A stretch of 64,000 nt of DNA from Zhongshania antarctica (GCF_014202945.1 NZ_JACHHW010000008.1:62001-126000), one strand, 5' to 3'. Numbered from the stretch's first letter, positions 26,946-35,324 are shown. Notes: generated by a model from the sequence alone, not told the origin. Made by a program: numbers and translations.

Positions 26946-27113
26946 ATGGATGCGTTGAAACCACTTTTTTATCGTTTAAAAAAAATACCGCTATTCTCGT
27001 ATTTTGCAAACACACTTTTCATCGCAGCAGTGCTTGCGGTGATACTGATACTGCTTGCTGGCGAGGGTGGCGAAAGCAGCCAGGAGCGGGAGTGGTGGTG
27101 GAATATTCATTAG
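26946..27113 (+). CDS. Small single-span membrane protein
   Basis: 55 residues from ATG 26946, seven bases after AAAGGAG; a longer in-frame start at 26907 lacks such a site. Basic N-terminus (R-L-K-K), membrane helix about 19-39, and an acidic then Trp-rich tail (E-R-E-W-W-W-N-I-H). No family recognised. It precedes the phzF-like gene by ten bases and is probably co-transcribed from the MocR-controlled spacer. Confidence 0.6.
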   Translation: MDALKPLFYRLKKIPLFSYFANTLFIAAVLAVILILLAGEGGESSQEREWWWNIH

Positions 27114-27123
27114 GAATAGGTGT

Positions 27124-27906
27124 ATGAAATATTTTGTAGTGGATGCCTTTAGTCGGCAGAAGTATCGCGGTAATCCGGCGGCAGTGTGCTTGCAAGATGA
27201 GGACATGTCTGACGCAGATATGCAGTTATTAGCGGCAGAGTTTAATTTGTCTGAAACCGCGTACGTGCAATTACTCGCCGACGGTCGCTATCGCTTGCGC
27301 TGGTTCACGCCGCTGACTGAGGTGAATCTCTGCGGCCATGCGACCTTGGCGGCAGCCCATGTGTTATGGAATCAGTGCGCTATTAGTGCGACGCAGCTGC
27401 GCTTCGAAACCCGCAGCGGTGAGTTGTCGGCCAGTTTGCTTGGCGACGGCATTGCGCTTACCTTTCCTCTGGTTGAAACCAAGGTGCTGGCCGATACTAG
27501 TCAATTTGCTAGCGTTGCAGATAACCTTGTGGCGGCGAGCACAGCGGGCGAAGATTTGCTCATTGAGTTGGCTAGTGCGGCTGCGATCCAGTGTTTTGTG
27601 CCCAATCTCGCTGCTATTGCGGCCTTATCAGCACGGGGCTTAATTATTACTGCGCCCGCTAACGAAGCGAGTGACGTTGATTTTGTGTCGCGCTTCTTTG
27701 CCCCTGCTGCGGGGATTGATGAAGACCCCGTGACCGGTTCCGCGCATTGTGCGTTGGCCCATTATTGGTCGCAAAAATTAGGGCGTGAGTTTTTGCTGGG
27801 TAGGCAGCTGTCAGCGAGGGGTGGTGAGGTAGGTATTGCCATACAAGGCGATAAGGTCGTGCTCTCTGGGCGGGCCGTGACGGTGATGGGCGGTGAAGTG
27901 TTTTAA
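27124..27906 (+). CDS. PhzF-family isomerase/epimerase
   Basis: 260 residues. The signature G-N-P-A-A-V-C is at 16-22, the catalytic glutamate is E44 in L-S-E-T-A, L-C-G-H-A-T appears near 75, and D-P-V-T-G-S-A-H-C appears near 202. PhzF enzymes isomerise by proton transfer, as in phenazine synthesis, but most members are uncharacterised and no phenazine genes are nearby. AGG lies before ATG 27124. Pairing with a MocR regulator suggests an amino-acid-derived substrate (inference). Confidence 0.88.
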   Translation: MKYFVVDAFSRQKYRGNPAAVCLQDEDMSDADMQLLAAEFNLSETAYVQLLADGRYRLRWFTPLTEVNLCGHATLAAAHVLWNQCAISATQLRFETRSGELSASLLGDGIALTFPLVETKVLADTSQFASVADNLVAASTAGEDLLIELASAAAIQCFVPNLAAIAALSARGLIITAPANEASDVDFVSRFFAPAAGIDEDPVTGSAHCALAHYWSQKLGREFLLGRQLSARGGEVGIAIQGDKVVLSGRAVTVMGGEVF

Positions 27907-27910
27907 TGTT

Positions 27911-28786
27911 TTAGCTGCGGCGGTGCTGGCGGTATTCACTTGGTGCCAAGCCAATGGTCTTTTTAAATAGTCGAGAGAAATAATAGGCGTCGTCGTAGCC
28001 CACGGCGGCGGCGACCTGTTTTACTGACTGGCTGGTGCTGTCGAGCAAATAGCAGGCCCGCTGAATTTTCATATTTATGAAATACTGAATAGGCGATTGG
28101 CCGGTATGGGCTTTAAATTTCTTAGTGAAATGATATTTCGATAATTTTACCCCTGCCGCTAATTCGTCGAGGTTGAGTTGGCCGTGAATATGTTCCTGCA
28201 TGGTGGCACGCAGCCGTTCCCAATTTAATGCCTTACCACTTTGGGGGCGCTGCTGACGAACCAAGAGTGCGATATAGCTGAGCAGCGCCTGCAATTGATG
28301 GCCGCCCTGCACGAATTCCGAAAATTGATAGGCACTGCGGCGCAACTCCGACAGACCGTCAAAAATCCGAACTACCCGCGGTTGCACGCCAATATTAAAG
28401 CAGGGACTGCTGAGATCAATGTGCTGGTAAAAGTCATTGGCGAGCCGGCCCTTAAAGTGCAACCAGTAAATAGTCCAGGGGTCATCTCGATCGGCGTGGT
28501 AGGCGTGGGCGCGATCAGGGGCCAACAAAAACATGTCGCCGCTGGTCACTTGATAGTGTTTGTCGTCGCACAACAAGGTGCCTTTGCCGGCAATACAGTA
28601 AATAAGCAAATGGCTATCGTGTTGCTGGCGCTGCATGCGATGGTCAAAGGCGACGGGGTAGTAACCCATGGCGAGGGGGTACAAGCCTTCAGTGAGTGGG
28701 TGGGCGGCCAGCTGGGTTTGTACAAATTGCGGCGTTAAAAAGCGAATACCTTGGGGTGGAAGCGGCCAGTCTGAGGTAATTGCCAT
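27911..28786 (-). CDS. AraC-family regulator of the valine/isobutyrate operon (MmsR-like)
   Basis: 291 residues. The N-terminal cupin sensor domain (about 40-150, with G-D-M-F-L-L-A-P-D and W-T-I-Y-W-L-H-F-K-G) has the XylS/MmsR-type look. Two helix-turn-helix motifs follow at about 190-285 (L-S-K-Y-H-F-T-K-K-F-K; V-A-A-A-V-G-Y-D-D-A-Y-Y-F-S-R-L-F-K-K). MmsR of Pseudomonas aeruginosa is an AraC-type activator divergent from mmsAB, and this gene holds the same position here. A 21-bp-spaced direct repeat in the spacer is a likely binding site. Confidence 0.88.
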   Translation of the reverse strand: MAITSDWPLPPQGIRFLTPQFVQTQLAAHPLTEGLYPLAMGYYPVAFDHRMQRQQHDSHLLIYCIAGKGTLLCDDKHYQVTSGDMFLLAPDRAHAYHADRDDPWTIYWLHFKGRLANDFYQHIDLSSPCFNIGVQPRVVRIFDGLSELRRSAYQFSEFVQGGHQLQALLSYIALLVRQQRPQSGKALNWERLRATMQEHIHGQLNLDELAAGVKLSKYHFTKKFKAHTGQSPIQYFINMKIQRACYLLDSTSQSVKQVAAAVGYDDAYYFSRLFKKTIGLAPSEYRQHRRS

Positions 28787-28834
28787 GTTAAGCCTTTGTA
28801 TTTATAAGGTTTTTTCTAATTAATGTCGAATGTG

Positions 28835-28848
28835 TAGACCAAGGTCTA
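28835..28848 (+). promoter_or_regulatory. TAGACC-AA-GGTCTA palindrome upstream of the AraC gene
   Basis: Perfect 14-bp palindrome, 49 bases upstream of the regulator start (read on minus) and next to the AraC-type direct repeat. It may be a second operator. The adjacent TATGCGCAA (28847-28855) recurs at 28927-28935. Confidence 0.4.
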
Positions 28849-28851
28849 TGC

Positions 28852-28887
28852 GCAATATAGTCCATCAAGTCGGCAATATAATCAATC
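28852..28887 (+). promoter_or_regulatory. AraC-type direct repeat, 21-bp spacing, in the mmsR-like/aldehyde dehydrogenase spacer
   Basis: GCAATATAGTCCATC (28852-28866) and GCAATATAATCAATC (28873-28887) match at 13 of 15 positions, and the copies start exactly 21 bases apart. A 21-bp period of direct half-sites is what AraC-family monomers with two HTH motifs need. The site lies about 105 bases before the aldehyde dehydrogenase ATG. No good -35 is seen, which fits an activator-dependent promoter with TAATGT (28957-28962) as a possible -10. Confidence 0.65.
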
Positions 28888-28991
28888 CTACCGGATTCTT
28901 ATGTGTGTTTATATGGTTGCCCTATTTATGCGCAACTGGGCCTGATCCAGCTGTGCTAATGTAAACCACAAAAATAACCCGGAGAGATACC

Positions 28992-30410
28992 ATGGCTGCT
29001 GAAACCGCCGTTGCAACCACCGAAGAGGCACTATTAGTGCAATCTTTAATTGCCCGCTCACGGGCCGCGCAGGCGCAGATTGCCAATTATAGCCAAGAGC
29101 AAGTCGACGAATTAATTACCGCCATGGTGTGGTCAGTGGCCCGTCAAGATGTTGCCGAGAAAATTGCCAAATTCACCGTAGAAGAGACCCAGCTTGGTAA
29201 TTATGACGGCAAGTTCCTGAAAATATTTAAGAAAACCCGCGCCGCATTGTTCGATATTATCAATGACAAGTCGGTAGGTATTTTAGAAGACGACAAAGAA
29301 CGCAATATCGTCAAAATCGCCAAGCCAGTAGGTGTTATTGGTGCATTAACGCCTTGCACCAACCCAGAGGCGACGCCCGTTATTAAAGCGATCTCTGCTA
29401 TCAAAGGTCGTAACTCTATTATTGTTGCGCCGCACCCGCGCTCTAAGCTAACCAATAAAATGATCTGCGACTTGATGCGCGGCGCCCTCAAGGCCTGTGG
29501 TGCGCCTGAGGATTTGGTTATTTCTATGGACAGCCCGTCGATGGAAGGTACCGCTGAACTGATGAAGCAATGCGACCGTATTCTGGCAACCGGTGGCGCG
29601 CCAATGGTGAAATCGGCATACTCAAGCGGTACGCCAGCACTCGGTGTGGGCGCCGGTAATGCGGTTATTACTGTTGATGACACCGCAGACTTGGACGAAG
29701 CTGCTGAAAAAATCCGTATTTCTAAAACTTTAGATCTAGCGGCATCGTGCTCTTCAGACAATGCGGTTATCGCCTTTGAATCAAACGTAGACGCGCTGCT
29801 TGAAAAACTGCAAGCCCAGGGCGGTTATATCTGCAACGCTGAAGAGAAAGCTAAGTTGCAGAGTATTATCTGGGAAGACGGTCACATTGCGGCGCGTATT
29901 GTTGCCCAGCCTGCGAGCGTACTGGCTGAAATGTCGGGCATTGACCTACCCGAAGGCAAGACCTTTTTAATCGTGCCCGAAACCGGCGCTGGCCCAGACT
30001 ACCCATTCTCTGGTGAGAAAATGTCGGTGGTGATGGCGTTCTACACGGTGAAAGACATTGATGGCGCCATTGCCATGACTAACGAAATTCAGGCCTATCA
30101 GGGCCAAGGCCACTCATGCGGTATTTATTCCTACAGCGATGAGAACATCATGAAGTTTGCCTATGCCACTAAAACCTCACGGGTGATGGTAAATCAGCCA
30201 CAAGCGCCTTCTAACAGCGGTAACTTATGGAACGGCATGCGTCAAACCTTCTCACTAGGTTGTGGCTCGTGGGGCAATAACAGCACCAATAACAACATCA
30301 CTTGGCGCGACCTGATTAACGAAACTTGGGTGTCTAAACCGCTGGCGGTGACCAAAGTGATTCCATCTGACGAAGAACTGTTCGGTAAAGTAATGGATAA
30401 GTTTCAGTAA
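28992..30410 (+). CDS. CoA-acylating aldehyde dehydrogenase (EutE/SauS-like), putative methylmalonate-semialdehyde step
   Basis: 472 residues of aldehyde dehydrogenase fold, with P-V-G-V-I-G-A-L-T-P-C-T-N-P near 113 and the catalytic cysteine C253 in A-A-S-C-S-S-D-N. It resembles the acylating EutE/PduP/SauS branch, whose members turn aldehydes to acyl-CoA with NAD and CoA, and not the roughly 500-residue MmsA branch. Its place as first gene behind an MmsR-like regulator and before isobutyryl-CoA genes suggests that it oxidises methylmalonate semialdehyde or isobutyraldehyde; this is inference. CGGAGAG precedes the ATG. A terminator after the gene lets it be made in excess over the genes below. 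Confidence 0.82.
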   Translation: MAAETAVATTEEALLVQSLIARSRAAQAQIANYSQEQVDELITAMVWSVARQDVAEKIAKFTVEETQLGNYDGKFLKIFKKTRAALFDIINDKSVGILEDDKERNIVKIAKPVGVIGALTPCTNPEATPVIKAISAIKGRNSIIVAPHPRSKLTNKMICDLMRGALKACGAPEDLVISMDSPSMEGTAELMKQCDRILATGGAPMVKSAYSSGTPALGVGAGNAVITVDDTADLDEAAEKIRISKTLDLAASCSSDNAVIAFESNVDALLEKLQAQGGYICNAEEKAKLQSIIWEDGHIAARIVAQPASVLAEMSGIDLPEGKTFLIVPETGAGPDYPFSGEKMSVVMAFYTVKDIDGAIAMTNEIQAYQGQGHSCGIYSYSDENIMKFAYATKTSRVMVNQPQAPSNSGNLWNGMRQTFSLGCGSWGNNSTNNNITWRDLINETWVSKPLAVTKVIPSDEELFGKVMDKFQ

Positions 30411-30422
30411 GTTTTGCTTTTA

Positions 30423-30448
30423 AACGCCGCGGTCTCCGCGGCGTTTTT
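30423..30448 (+). terminator. Terminator/attenuator between the aldehyde and acyl-CoA dehydrogenase genes
   Basis: Perfect 10-bp stem AACGCCGCGG/CCGCGGCGTT with loop TCT, then a T-run. It ends 29 bases before the next ATG, so part of the transcription may stop after the first gene. Confidence 0.8.
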
Positions 30449-30477
30449 ATTGATGATTAAATAACAAAGAGAACCCT

Positions 30478-31638
30478 ATGGACTTTAACCTTTCCGACGA
30501 TCAAAAAGCGTTCGCCGAAAGTGCGCGGTCATTTGCCGACGGCATATTTAAGCCAAATGCGGCCCAGTGGGACGCAGAACATATTTTTCCGAAAGATGCG
30601 CTAAAGCAGGCCGGTGAACTCGGTTTTATGGGTATGTATACCCCTGAAGACGCGGGCGGTTTGGGTATGAGTCGCTTGGATACCAGTGTGATTGTTGAAG
30701 AATTGGCGCGGGGGTGTACCTCTACAGCGGCGTTTTTGACCATTCACAATATGGCGACCAGCATGGTCGGCACCTACGGCAAGCCGGCCTTAATCGAGGA
30801 GTGGTGTGGCGAGTTGGTGATGGGAGAAAAGCTTGCGTCTTATTGCTTAACCGAGCCCAGCGCCGGTTCCGATGCGGGCAGTCTGCGCAGCACGGCCCGC
30901 GCCGATGGCGACAAGTATATTGTTAACGGCAGCAAAATGTTTATCTCCGGCGCCGGCTCAACCGACTTGCTGGTGGTGATGCTGCGCACCGGTGGTGACG
31001 GTCCAAAAGGCATTAGTGCCTTTGCGATTCCGGCTGACGCCCCAGGTGTAAGCTACGGCAAGAAAGAAGAGAAAATGGGTTGGAATAGCCAGCCAACGCG
31101 CACGGTGAGCTTTGAAGACGTGGTGGTTCCGGCAGCGAATATGCTGGGCAGTGAAGGCCAAGGCTTTAAAATTGCCATGAAAGGTTTAGATGGCGGTCGT
31201 ATCAATATCGCCACCTGTTCGATTGGCACTGCTCAGGCTGCGCTGGAAGCGACGATTGAATACGTGAAAGAGCGTAAACAGTTTGGGCAGGCGATTGCCG
31301 ACTTCCAAAACACCCAGTTTAAATTGGCGGACATGACCACTGATCTGGTGGCAGCGCGGCAGATGGTGCGCTTGGCGGCGTTTAAACTCGACAGCGGCGA
31401 TCCAGAAGCGAGCACCTATTGCGCCATGGCAAAACGCTTTGCCACCGATGCCTGTTTCACCATCTGCAATGACGCCCTGCAATTGCACGGCGGTTACGGT
31501 TACATTAAGGAGTACCCACTAGAACGCCATGTTCGCGACAGCCGCGTGCATCAAATTCTGGAAGGGACCAATGAAATTATGCGGGTCATTATTGGCCGAC
31601 GTTTATTAATAGATGGCGCCTTGGAGGTGATTAAGTGA
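30478..31638 (+). CDS. Acyl-CoA dehydrogenase, probably isobutyryl-CoA dehydrogenase
   Basis: 386 residues, ordinary short-chain acyl-CoA dehydrogenase length. FAD-binding T-E-P-S-A-G-S-D lies near 126, R-K-Q-F-G-Q-A-I near 266, and the catalytic glutamate is E362 in L-E-G-T-N-E-I-M-R. With the following hydratase, 3-hydroxyisobutyryl-CoA hydrolase and MmsB it forms the standard valine route from isobutyryl-CoA, which sets the likely substrate. AGAGAA precedes the ATG. The stop overlaps the GTG of the next gene by four bases. Confidence 0.9.
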   Translation: MDFNLSDDQKAFAESARSFADGIFKPNAAQWDAEHIFPKDALKQAGELGFMGMYTPEDAGGLGMSRLDTSVIVEELARGCTSTAAFLTIHNMATSMVGTYGKPALIEEWCGELVMGEKLASYCLTEPSAGSDAGSLRSTARADGDKYIVNGSKMFISGAGSTDLLVVMLRTGGDGPKGISAFAIPADAPGVSYGKKEEKMGWNSQPTRTVSFEDVVVPAANMLGSEGQGFKIAMKGLDGGRINIATCSIGTAQAALEATIEYVKERKQFGQAIADFQNTQFKLADMTTDLVAARQMVRLAAFKLDSGDPEASTYCAMAKRFATDACFTICNDALQLHGGYGYIKEYPLERHVRDSRVHQILEGTNEIMRVIIGRRLLIDGALEVIK

Positions 31639-32426
31639 GCAACTACAGTCCCACAGAAAAACTAAAAGTAGAGATCATTGACCATACAGCTTTGATTACC
31701 ATCGACAACCCCGGTGCAAATACGTGGGATGCTGAATCTTTAAGTGGTATGCGCGAGCTGATCGCCAATTTAAATGCCGACAAAAATATTTACAGCCTAG
31801 TGATTACTGGCGCTGGCGAGAAATTCTTTTCAGCCGGTGCAGATTTAAAAATGTTTGCCAGCGGCGACAAAGCGGTTGCTCAAGACATTGGTTTGAAATT
31901 TGGCCAAGCTTTTGAAGCCTTAGCCGATTTTCGCGGTGTTTCAATTGCGGCGATCAATGGCTTTGCCATGGGTGGTGGTTTGGAATGCGCCTTGGCCTGT
32001 GACATCCGCATTGCTGAAAGCCACGCCCAAATGGCCTTGCCAGAAGCGAAAGTGGGCTTGCTGCCCTGCGCTGGTGGTACGCAGCGTTTGACCGCCTTGG
32101 TTGGTCCGGGCTGGGCGAAACGCATTATTTTATGCGGCGAGCGTATTAAGGCAGATAAAGCACTGAGCCTTGGTTTGGTTGAGGAAGTTGTTGAATCCGG
32201 TACGGCTAAAACAGCGGCACTGGCCTTGGCGGCACAGGTTGCCCAGCAGAGTCCCGTTTCTGTGACCTTCTGTAAGGAATTGATCCACAAACCCCGCGAA
32301 GCGGTTATGCCCCAGGGCTTGCTGTTGGAACGCGAGCGTTTCATTCAGTTGTTTGACACTTTAGATCAAAAAGAAGGTGTGAATGCCTTTCTTGAGAAGC
32401 GTAGCCCAGAATGGAAGAACGCGTAA
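31635..32426 (+). CDS. Enoyl-CoA hydratase (methacrylyl-CoA hydration step)
   Basis: 263 residues, crotonase fold. The oxyanion-hole segments are G-E-K-F-F-S-A-G-A-D-L-K-M and F-A-M-G-G-G-L-E-C-A-L, and a catalytic-region E-A-K-V-G-L-L-P-C-A-G-G-T-Q-R-L follows. It would hydrate methacrylyl-CoA to 3-hydroxyisobutyryl-CoA. It starts with GTG overlapping the previous stop and ends on a TAATG shared with the next start, so three genes are translationally linked. Confidence 0.9.
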   Translation: MSNYSPTEKLKVEIIDHTALITIDNPGANTWDAESLSGMRELIANLNADKNIYSLVITGAGEKFFSAGADLKMFASGDKAVAQDIGLKFGQAFEALADFRGVSIAAINGFAMGGGLECALACDIRIAESHAQMALPEAKVGLLPCAGGTQRLTALVGPGWAKRIILCGERIKADKALSLGLVEEVVESGTAKTAALALAAQVAQQSPVSVTFCKELIHKPREAVMPQGLLLERERFIQLFDTLDQKEGVNAFLEKRSPEWKNA

Positions 32427-33547
32427 TGGAGGCGCATGTAGAAGAAGTTTTATTTGAAGAGCGTAAATCGGCGAGTGGCCCTGCAGTTGGTGTTATTACA
32501 CTGAATGTCGAAAAGACCTTGAATTCACTCACCCTGAACATGGTTGAGCTGATGTTGGTCAAGCTCAGGGAATGGCGCGAGCGCAGTGATATTGCCTGTG
32601 TGTTTATTCATGGCGCTGGGCAAAAAGCCCTGTGTGCCGGTGGCGATGTTCAAGCTTTATATAAGTCATCCGTCGAGCAGCCCGGTGGCCCCTGTGAATA
32701 CGCAGAAGCGTTTTTTGAGCAGGAATACCGCGTTGACTATTTGCTGCACCAATTCGACAAGCCGGTCATTGTTTGGGGCCACGGTATTGTTATGGGCGGC
32801 GGTATGGGCGTGTTTGCGGCGGGCAGCTATCGGGTTGTCACCGAAAAAACCCGTCTTGCCATGCCTGAAATCACCATCGGCTTATACCCCGATGTTGGTG
32901 GTAGCTATTTCCTAAATCGCATGCCCGGTAAAACCGGCTTGTTCCTAGCCTTAACCGGCGCCTCGTTTAACGCGGCAGATGCCCTGTACCTTGGTTTGGC
33001 CGAAGGCTTTATTGAACACGAGTACGCTGGTGAGGTGTTGAACGCCTTAACTGACGTGGCGTGGTCTACCGGTGTCGCGGACAACCAAGAGCGTGTTTTT
33101 GACTTGATGGCTGGCTTTGCTACTCGCTCGAAAGCAGCGCTACCGGCAGGAAATGTAGAGGCTGCAGCGCTAGAAATTGAGCAGCTGTGCGCTGGTGACG
33201 ACGATCTTGCGGTGATAAAAAGCATTATCGCTGCGCAGTCTGAAAACCCCTGGGTGCAGAAAGCCGCGGCGACCTTGGCGTCAGGCTCACCGCTGAGTGC
33301 GCGCTTGATTGCCGAGCAAATTCGCCGCTGCAAGGGTTTGAATTTGAAAGCGGCGTTTCAGGCTGAGGCCTTGCTGTCGACCACGATTATTCGTCAGCCC
33401 GAGTTCGCCGAAGGTGTTCGCGCTTTGTTAATCGACAAAGACAAGAACCCCGCGTGGCAGCACGCGTCGCCGACCGAGGTACCGCAGTCTTTAATTGATC
33501 ATCATTTTACCGCGCCATGGGCAGAGAACCCGCTGCGCGATTTATAA
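32426..33547 (+). CDS. 3-hydroxyisobutyryl-CoA hydrolase
   Basis: 373 residues, the longer crotonase-type of HIBCH. L-C-A-G-G-D-V-Q-A-L-Y forms the first oxyanion segment, V-M-G-G-G-M-G-V-F the second, and the P-E-I-T-I-G-L-Y-P-D-V-G-G-S-Y catalytic region follows, where the glutamate is required for thioester hydrolysis. It releases free 3-hydroxyisobutyrate for MmsB. I use the ATG at 32426 on the shared TAATG, with GGAAGAA upstream; an ATG 15 bases earlier is in frame but less well placed. Confidence 0.9.
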   Translation: MEAHVEEVLFEERKSASGPAVGVITLNVEKTLNSLTLNMVELMLVKLREWRERSDIACVFIHGAGQKALCAGGDVQALYKSSVEQPGGPCEYAEAFFEQEYRVDYLLHQFDKPVIVWGHGIVMGGGMGVFAAGSYRVVTEKTRLAMPEITIGLYPDVGGSYFLNRMPGKTGLFLALTGASFNAADALYLGLAEGFIEHEYAGEVLNALTDVAWSTGVADNQERVFDLMAGFATRSKAALPAGNVEAAALEIEQLCAGDDDLAVIKSIIAAQSENPWVQKAAATLASGSPLSARLIAEQIRRCKGLNLKAAFQAEALLSTTIIRQPEFAEGVRALLIDKDKNPAWQHASPTEVPQSLIDHHFTAPWAENPLRDL

Positions 33548-33594
33548 GTGACATCGGTTGTAAGTAGCAAATTGAATCGCTAGGGAAAGGTTTT

Positions 33595-33621
33595 GGGGCG
33601 GCGTAGGCCGTTCCATTTTTT
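33595..33621 (+). terminator. Intrinsic terminator between the hydrolase and mmsB
   Basis: GGGGCGGC, loop GTAG, GCCGTTCC (two G-U pairs in RNA), then ATTTTTT. It separates mmsB from the translationally coupled genes, so mmsB may have partly independent expression. Confidence 0.65.
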
Positions 33622-33673
33622 AATATTGGGGTGGCCGCTGGGCCGTCAGTAATCTAATAAATAGGTAAGTGTC

Positions 33674-34561
33674 ATGGCGAATGTAGCGTTTATTGGTTTA
33701 GGGAATATGGGCGGGCCAATGGCTGTGAACCTTGTTAAAGCTGGTCATCAGGTCACGGTTTTTGATTTGGTAGACGCCGCGATGGATGCAGTTGTTGCCC
33801 AAGGTGCAAGTAAGGCGGCCACGGCGTTGGATGCCCTCGCTGGCGCCGATACGGTGATTACCATGTTACCTGCGGGCAAACATGTTGCTGGCCTCTATCT
33901 CGGTGACGAGGGTTTGATCGCCAAGGCGAGCACCGGTACTTTGTTTATGGATTGCAGCACCATCGATGCTGAAACCGCGCGCAAGGTTGGTGAGGCAGCA
34001 ACTGCTCAGGGTTTGCAAATGCTGGATGCGCCGGTATCTGGCGGCGTGAAGGCGGCCCAAGCGGGCACGCTGGCCTTTATGTGTGGTGGCGATACCGTGG
34101 CCTTTGAACGGGGTAAAAAAGTACTCGAAGGCATGGGGAAAAACATTTTTCTTGCTGGTGATCACGGCGCTGGTCAGATCGCTAAAATCTGCAACAATAT
34201 GCTCCTTGCAGTACACATGATTGGCACCGCAGAAGCGCTGCAATTGGGTGCAAACAATGGCTTAGATCCCAAGGTATTGTCAGAGATCATGCTCAATAGC
34301 TCTGGTAAGAACTGGTCTCTAGAAAATTACAATCCCTATCCAGAGGTTATGCCTACAGCGCCGGCGTCAAATGACTATAAACCAGGCTTTATGGTGCAGC
34401 TCATGCTTAAGGATTTGGGCCTGGCTATGGAAAATAGCCTGGTTACGCAAAGCGCGGTGCCAATGGGTTCGCTGGCGCGCAGCCTGTACTCCTCGTTCTC
34501 CCAAAAGGGTAACGCCCAGCGCGACTTCTCCGCCATTCTGGAAATGTTTCAGTCTGAATAG
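33674..34561 (+). CDS. mmsB: 3-hydroxyisobutyrate dehydrogenase MmsB
   Basis: 295 residues. The NAD-binding loop G-L-G-N-M-G-G-P-M is at 8-16, D-A-P-V-S-G-G lies near 118, and the catalytic lysine K171 is in G-Q-I-A-K-I-C-N-N. A late D-Y-K-P-G-F-M-V-Q-L-M-L-K-D-L-G-L-A segment is typical of true HIBADH. It oxidises 3-hydroxyisobutyrate to methylmalonate semialdehyde, the proposed substrate of the acylating aldehyde dehydrogenase at the head of the locus. It is the last gene, followed by a terminator. Confidence 0.93.
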   Translation: MANVAFIGLGNMGGPMAVNLVKAGHQVTVFDLVDAAMDAVVAQGASKAATALDALAGADTVITMLPAGKHVAGLYLGDEGLIAKASTGTLFMDCSTIDAETARKVGEAATAQGLQMLDAPVSGGVKAAQAGTLAFMCGGDTVAFERGKKVLEGMGKNIFLAGDHGAGQIAKICNNMLLAVHMIGTAEALQLGANNGLDPKVLSEIMLNSSGKNWSLENYNPYPEVMPTAPASNDYKPGFMVQLMLKDLGLAMENSLVTQSAVPMGSLARSLYSSFSQKGNAQRDFSAILEMFQSE

Positions 34562-34592
34562 TGCGCTAAGCGCGCTTGGCTAAATAAGTTTA

Positions 34593-34626
34593 GGCAGCTA
34601 GCGCGTAGGCGTTAGCTGCCTTTTTT
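34593..34626 (+). terminator. Intrinsic terminator after mmsB
   Basis: 12-bp stem with one mismatch (GGCAGCTAGCGC / GCGTTAGCTGCC), loop GTAG, followed by TTTTTT. Confidence 0.88.
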
Positions 34627-34700
34627 GTTAGCGCGCTGCGCCATTGCCCCCGACTTTGTGGCAAGGTAGGGGCTAGCGCTTATTTTGGGTAGAGTGAATT

Positions 34701-35216
34701 ATGGCTTTTGATGCTGGAACGGCAATTATTCTCATCGGCATGCCGGGGGCGGGTAAATCGACTATTGGTGTTCGTTTAGCAACGCAGCGCAGCATGCCTC
34801 TGATTGATACCGATCGTCTTATTGAGCAGCGTGAAGGCTTAACATTGCAGACTATACTTGATGAACGCGGCTATTTAGCGCTGCGTCAGATCGAAGCACA
34901 GGTTTTGATTAATCATCGCTTCACCGGCCAGATTGTCGCCACCGGTGGTAGCGCTGTATACAGCGCCGAGGCCATGGCGCATTTAAAGCGCTTTGGCCCC
35001 TGTGTGTTTTTGGATATTCCCCTAGACGAGATTCTTAACCGGGTGCGAAACCTTGATAGCCGAGGTATTGCCGGGCCGCCAGGCTTAGGTTTGGCTGAGG
35101 TCTACGCCGAGCGTCTGCCGCTTTATAGGCAATATGCCGATATTATCATCGATGGCGCCAACTTAGATGAATTGGCCCTGCTGGCTGAGGTTGAGTCGGC
35201 GTTAAAGACCTTATAA
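34701..35216 (+). CDS. Shikimate-kinase-like P-loop kinase
   Basis: 171 residues. P-loop G-M-P-G-A-G-K-S-T is at 13-21, the shikimate-site D36-T-D38 follows, R-Q-I-E holds the first substrate arginine, and A-T-G-G-S replaces the usual A-T-G-G-G. The lid segment reads D-S-R-G-I-A-G-P-P where AroK has an R-P-L-L type lid, while a late A-E-R-x-P-L-Y-R arginine is kept. It may be a shikimate kinase paralogue or phosphorylate another small molecule. It is not beside aroB, where the housekeeping aroK normally sits. No other catalytic loss is visible. Confidence 0.75.
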   Translation: MAFDAGTAIILIGMPGAGKSTIGVRLATQRSMPLIDTDRLIEQREGLTLQTILDERGYLALRQIEAQVLINHRFTGQIVATGGSAVYSAEAMAHLKRFGPCVFLDIPLDEILNRVRNLDSRGIAGPPGLGLAEVYAERLPLYRQYADIIIDGANLDELALLAEVESALKTL

Positions 35217-35324
35217 GAATATGCAGGTCACTGAGAGTGCAAAGAGCGTTGCGAGTGCGTTAAGCTAGAGAAATAGATTTAAGGCACAGAACTGCCAAAA
35301 TAACGAGAAGGACCCCCCTCCCTA

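Noticed and set aside
28241-28738. 165-codon plus-strand frame antisense to the AraC gene
   Set aside because: It mirrors a clearly real regulator gene with intact HTH motifs on the other strand.
29201-29761. 186-codon minus-strand frame antisense to the aldehyde dehydrogenase
   Set aside because: It is a shadow of a well-supported enzyme gene and low in complexity (Ser/Ala/Ile-rich).
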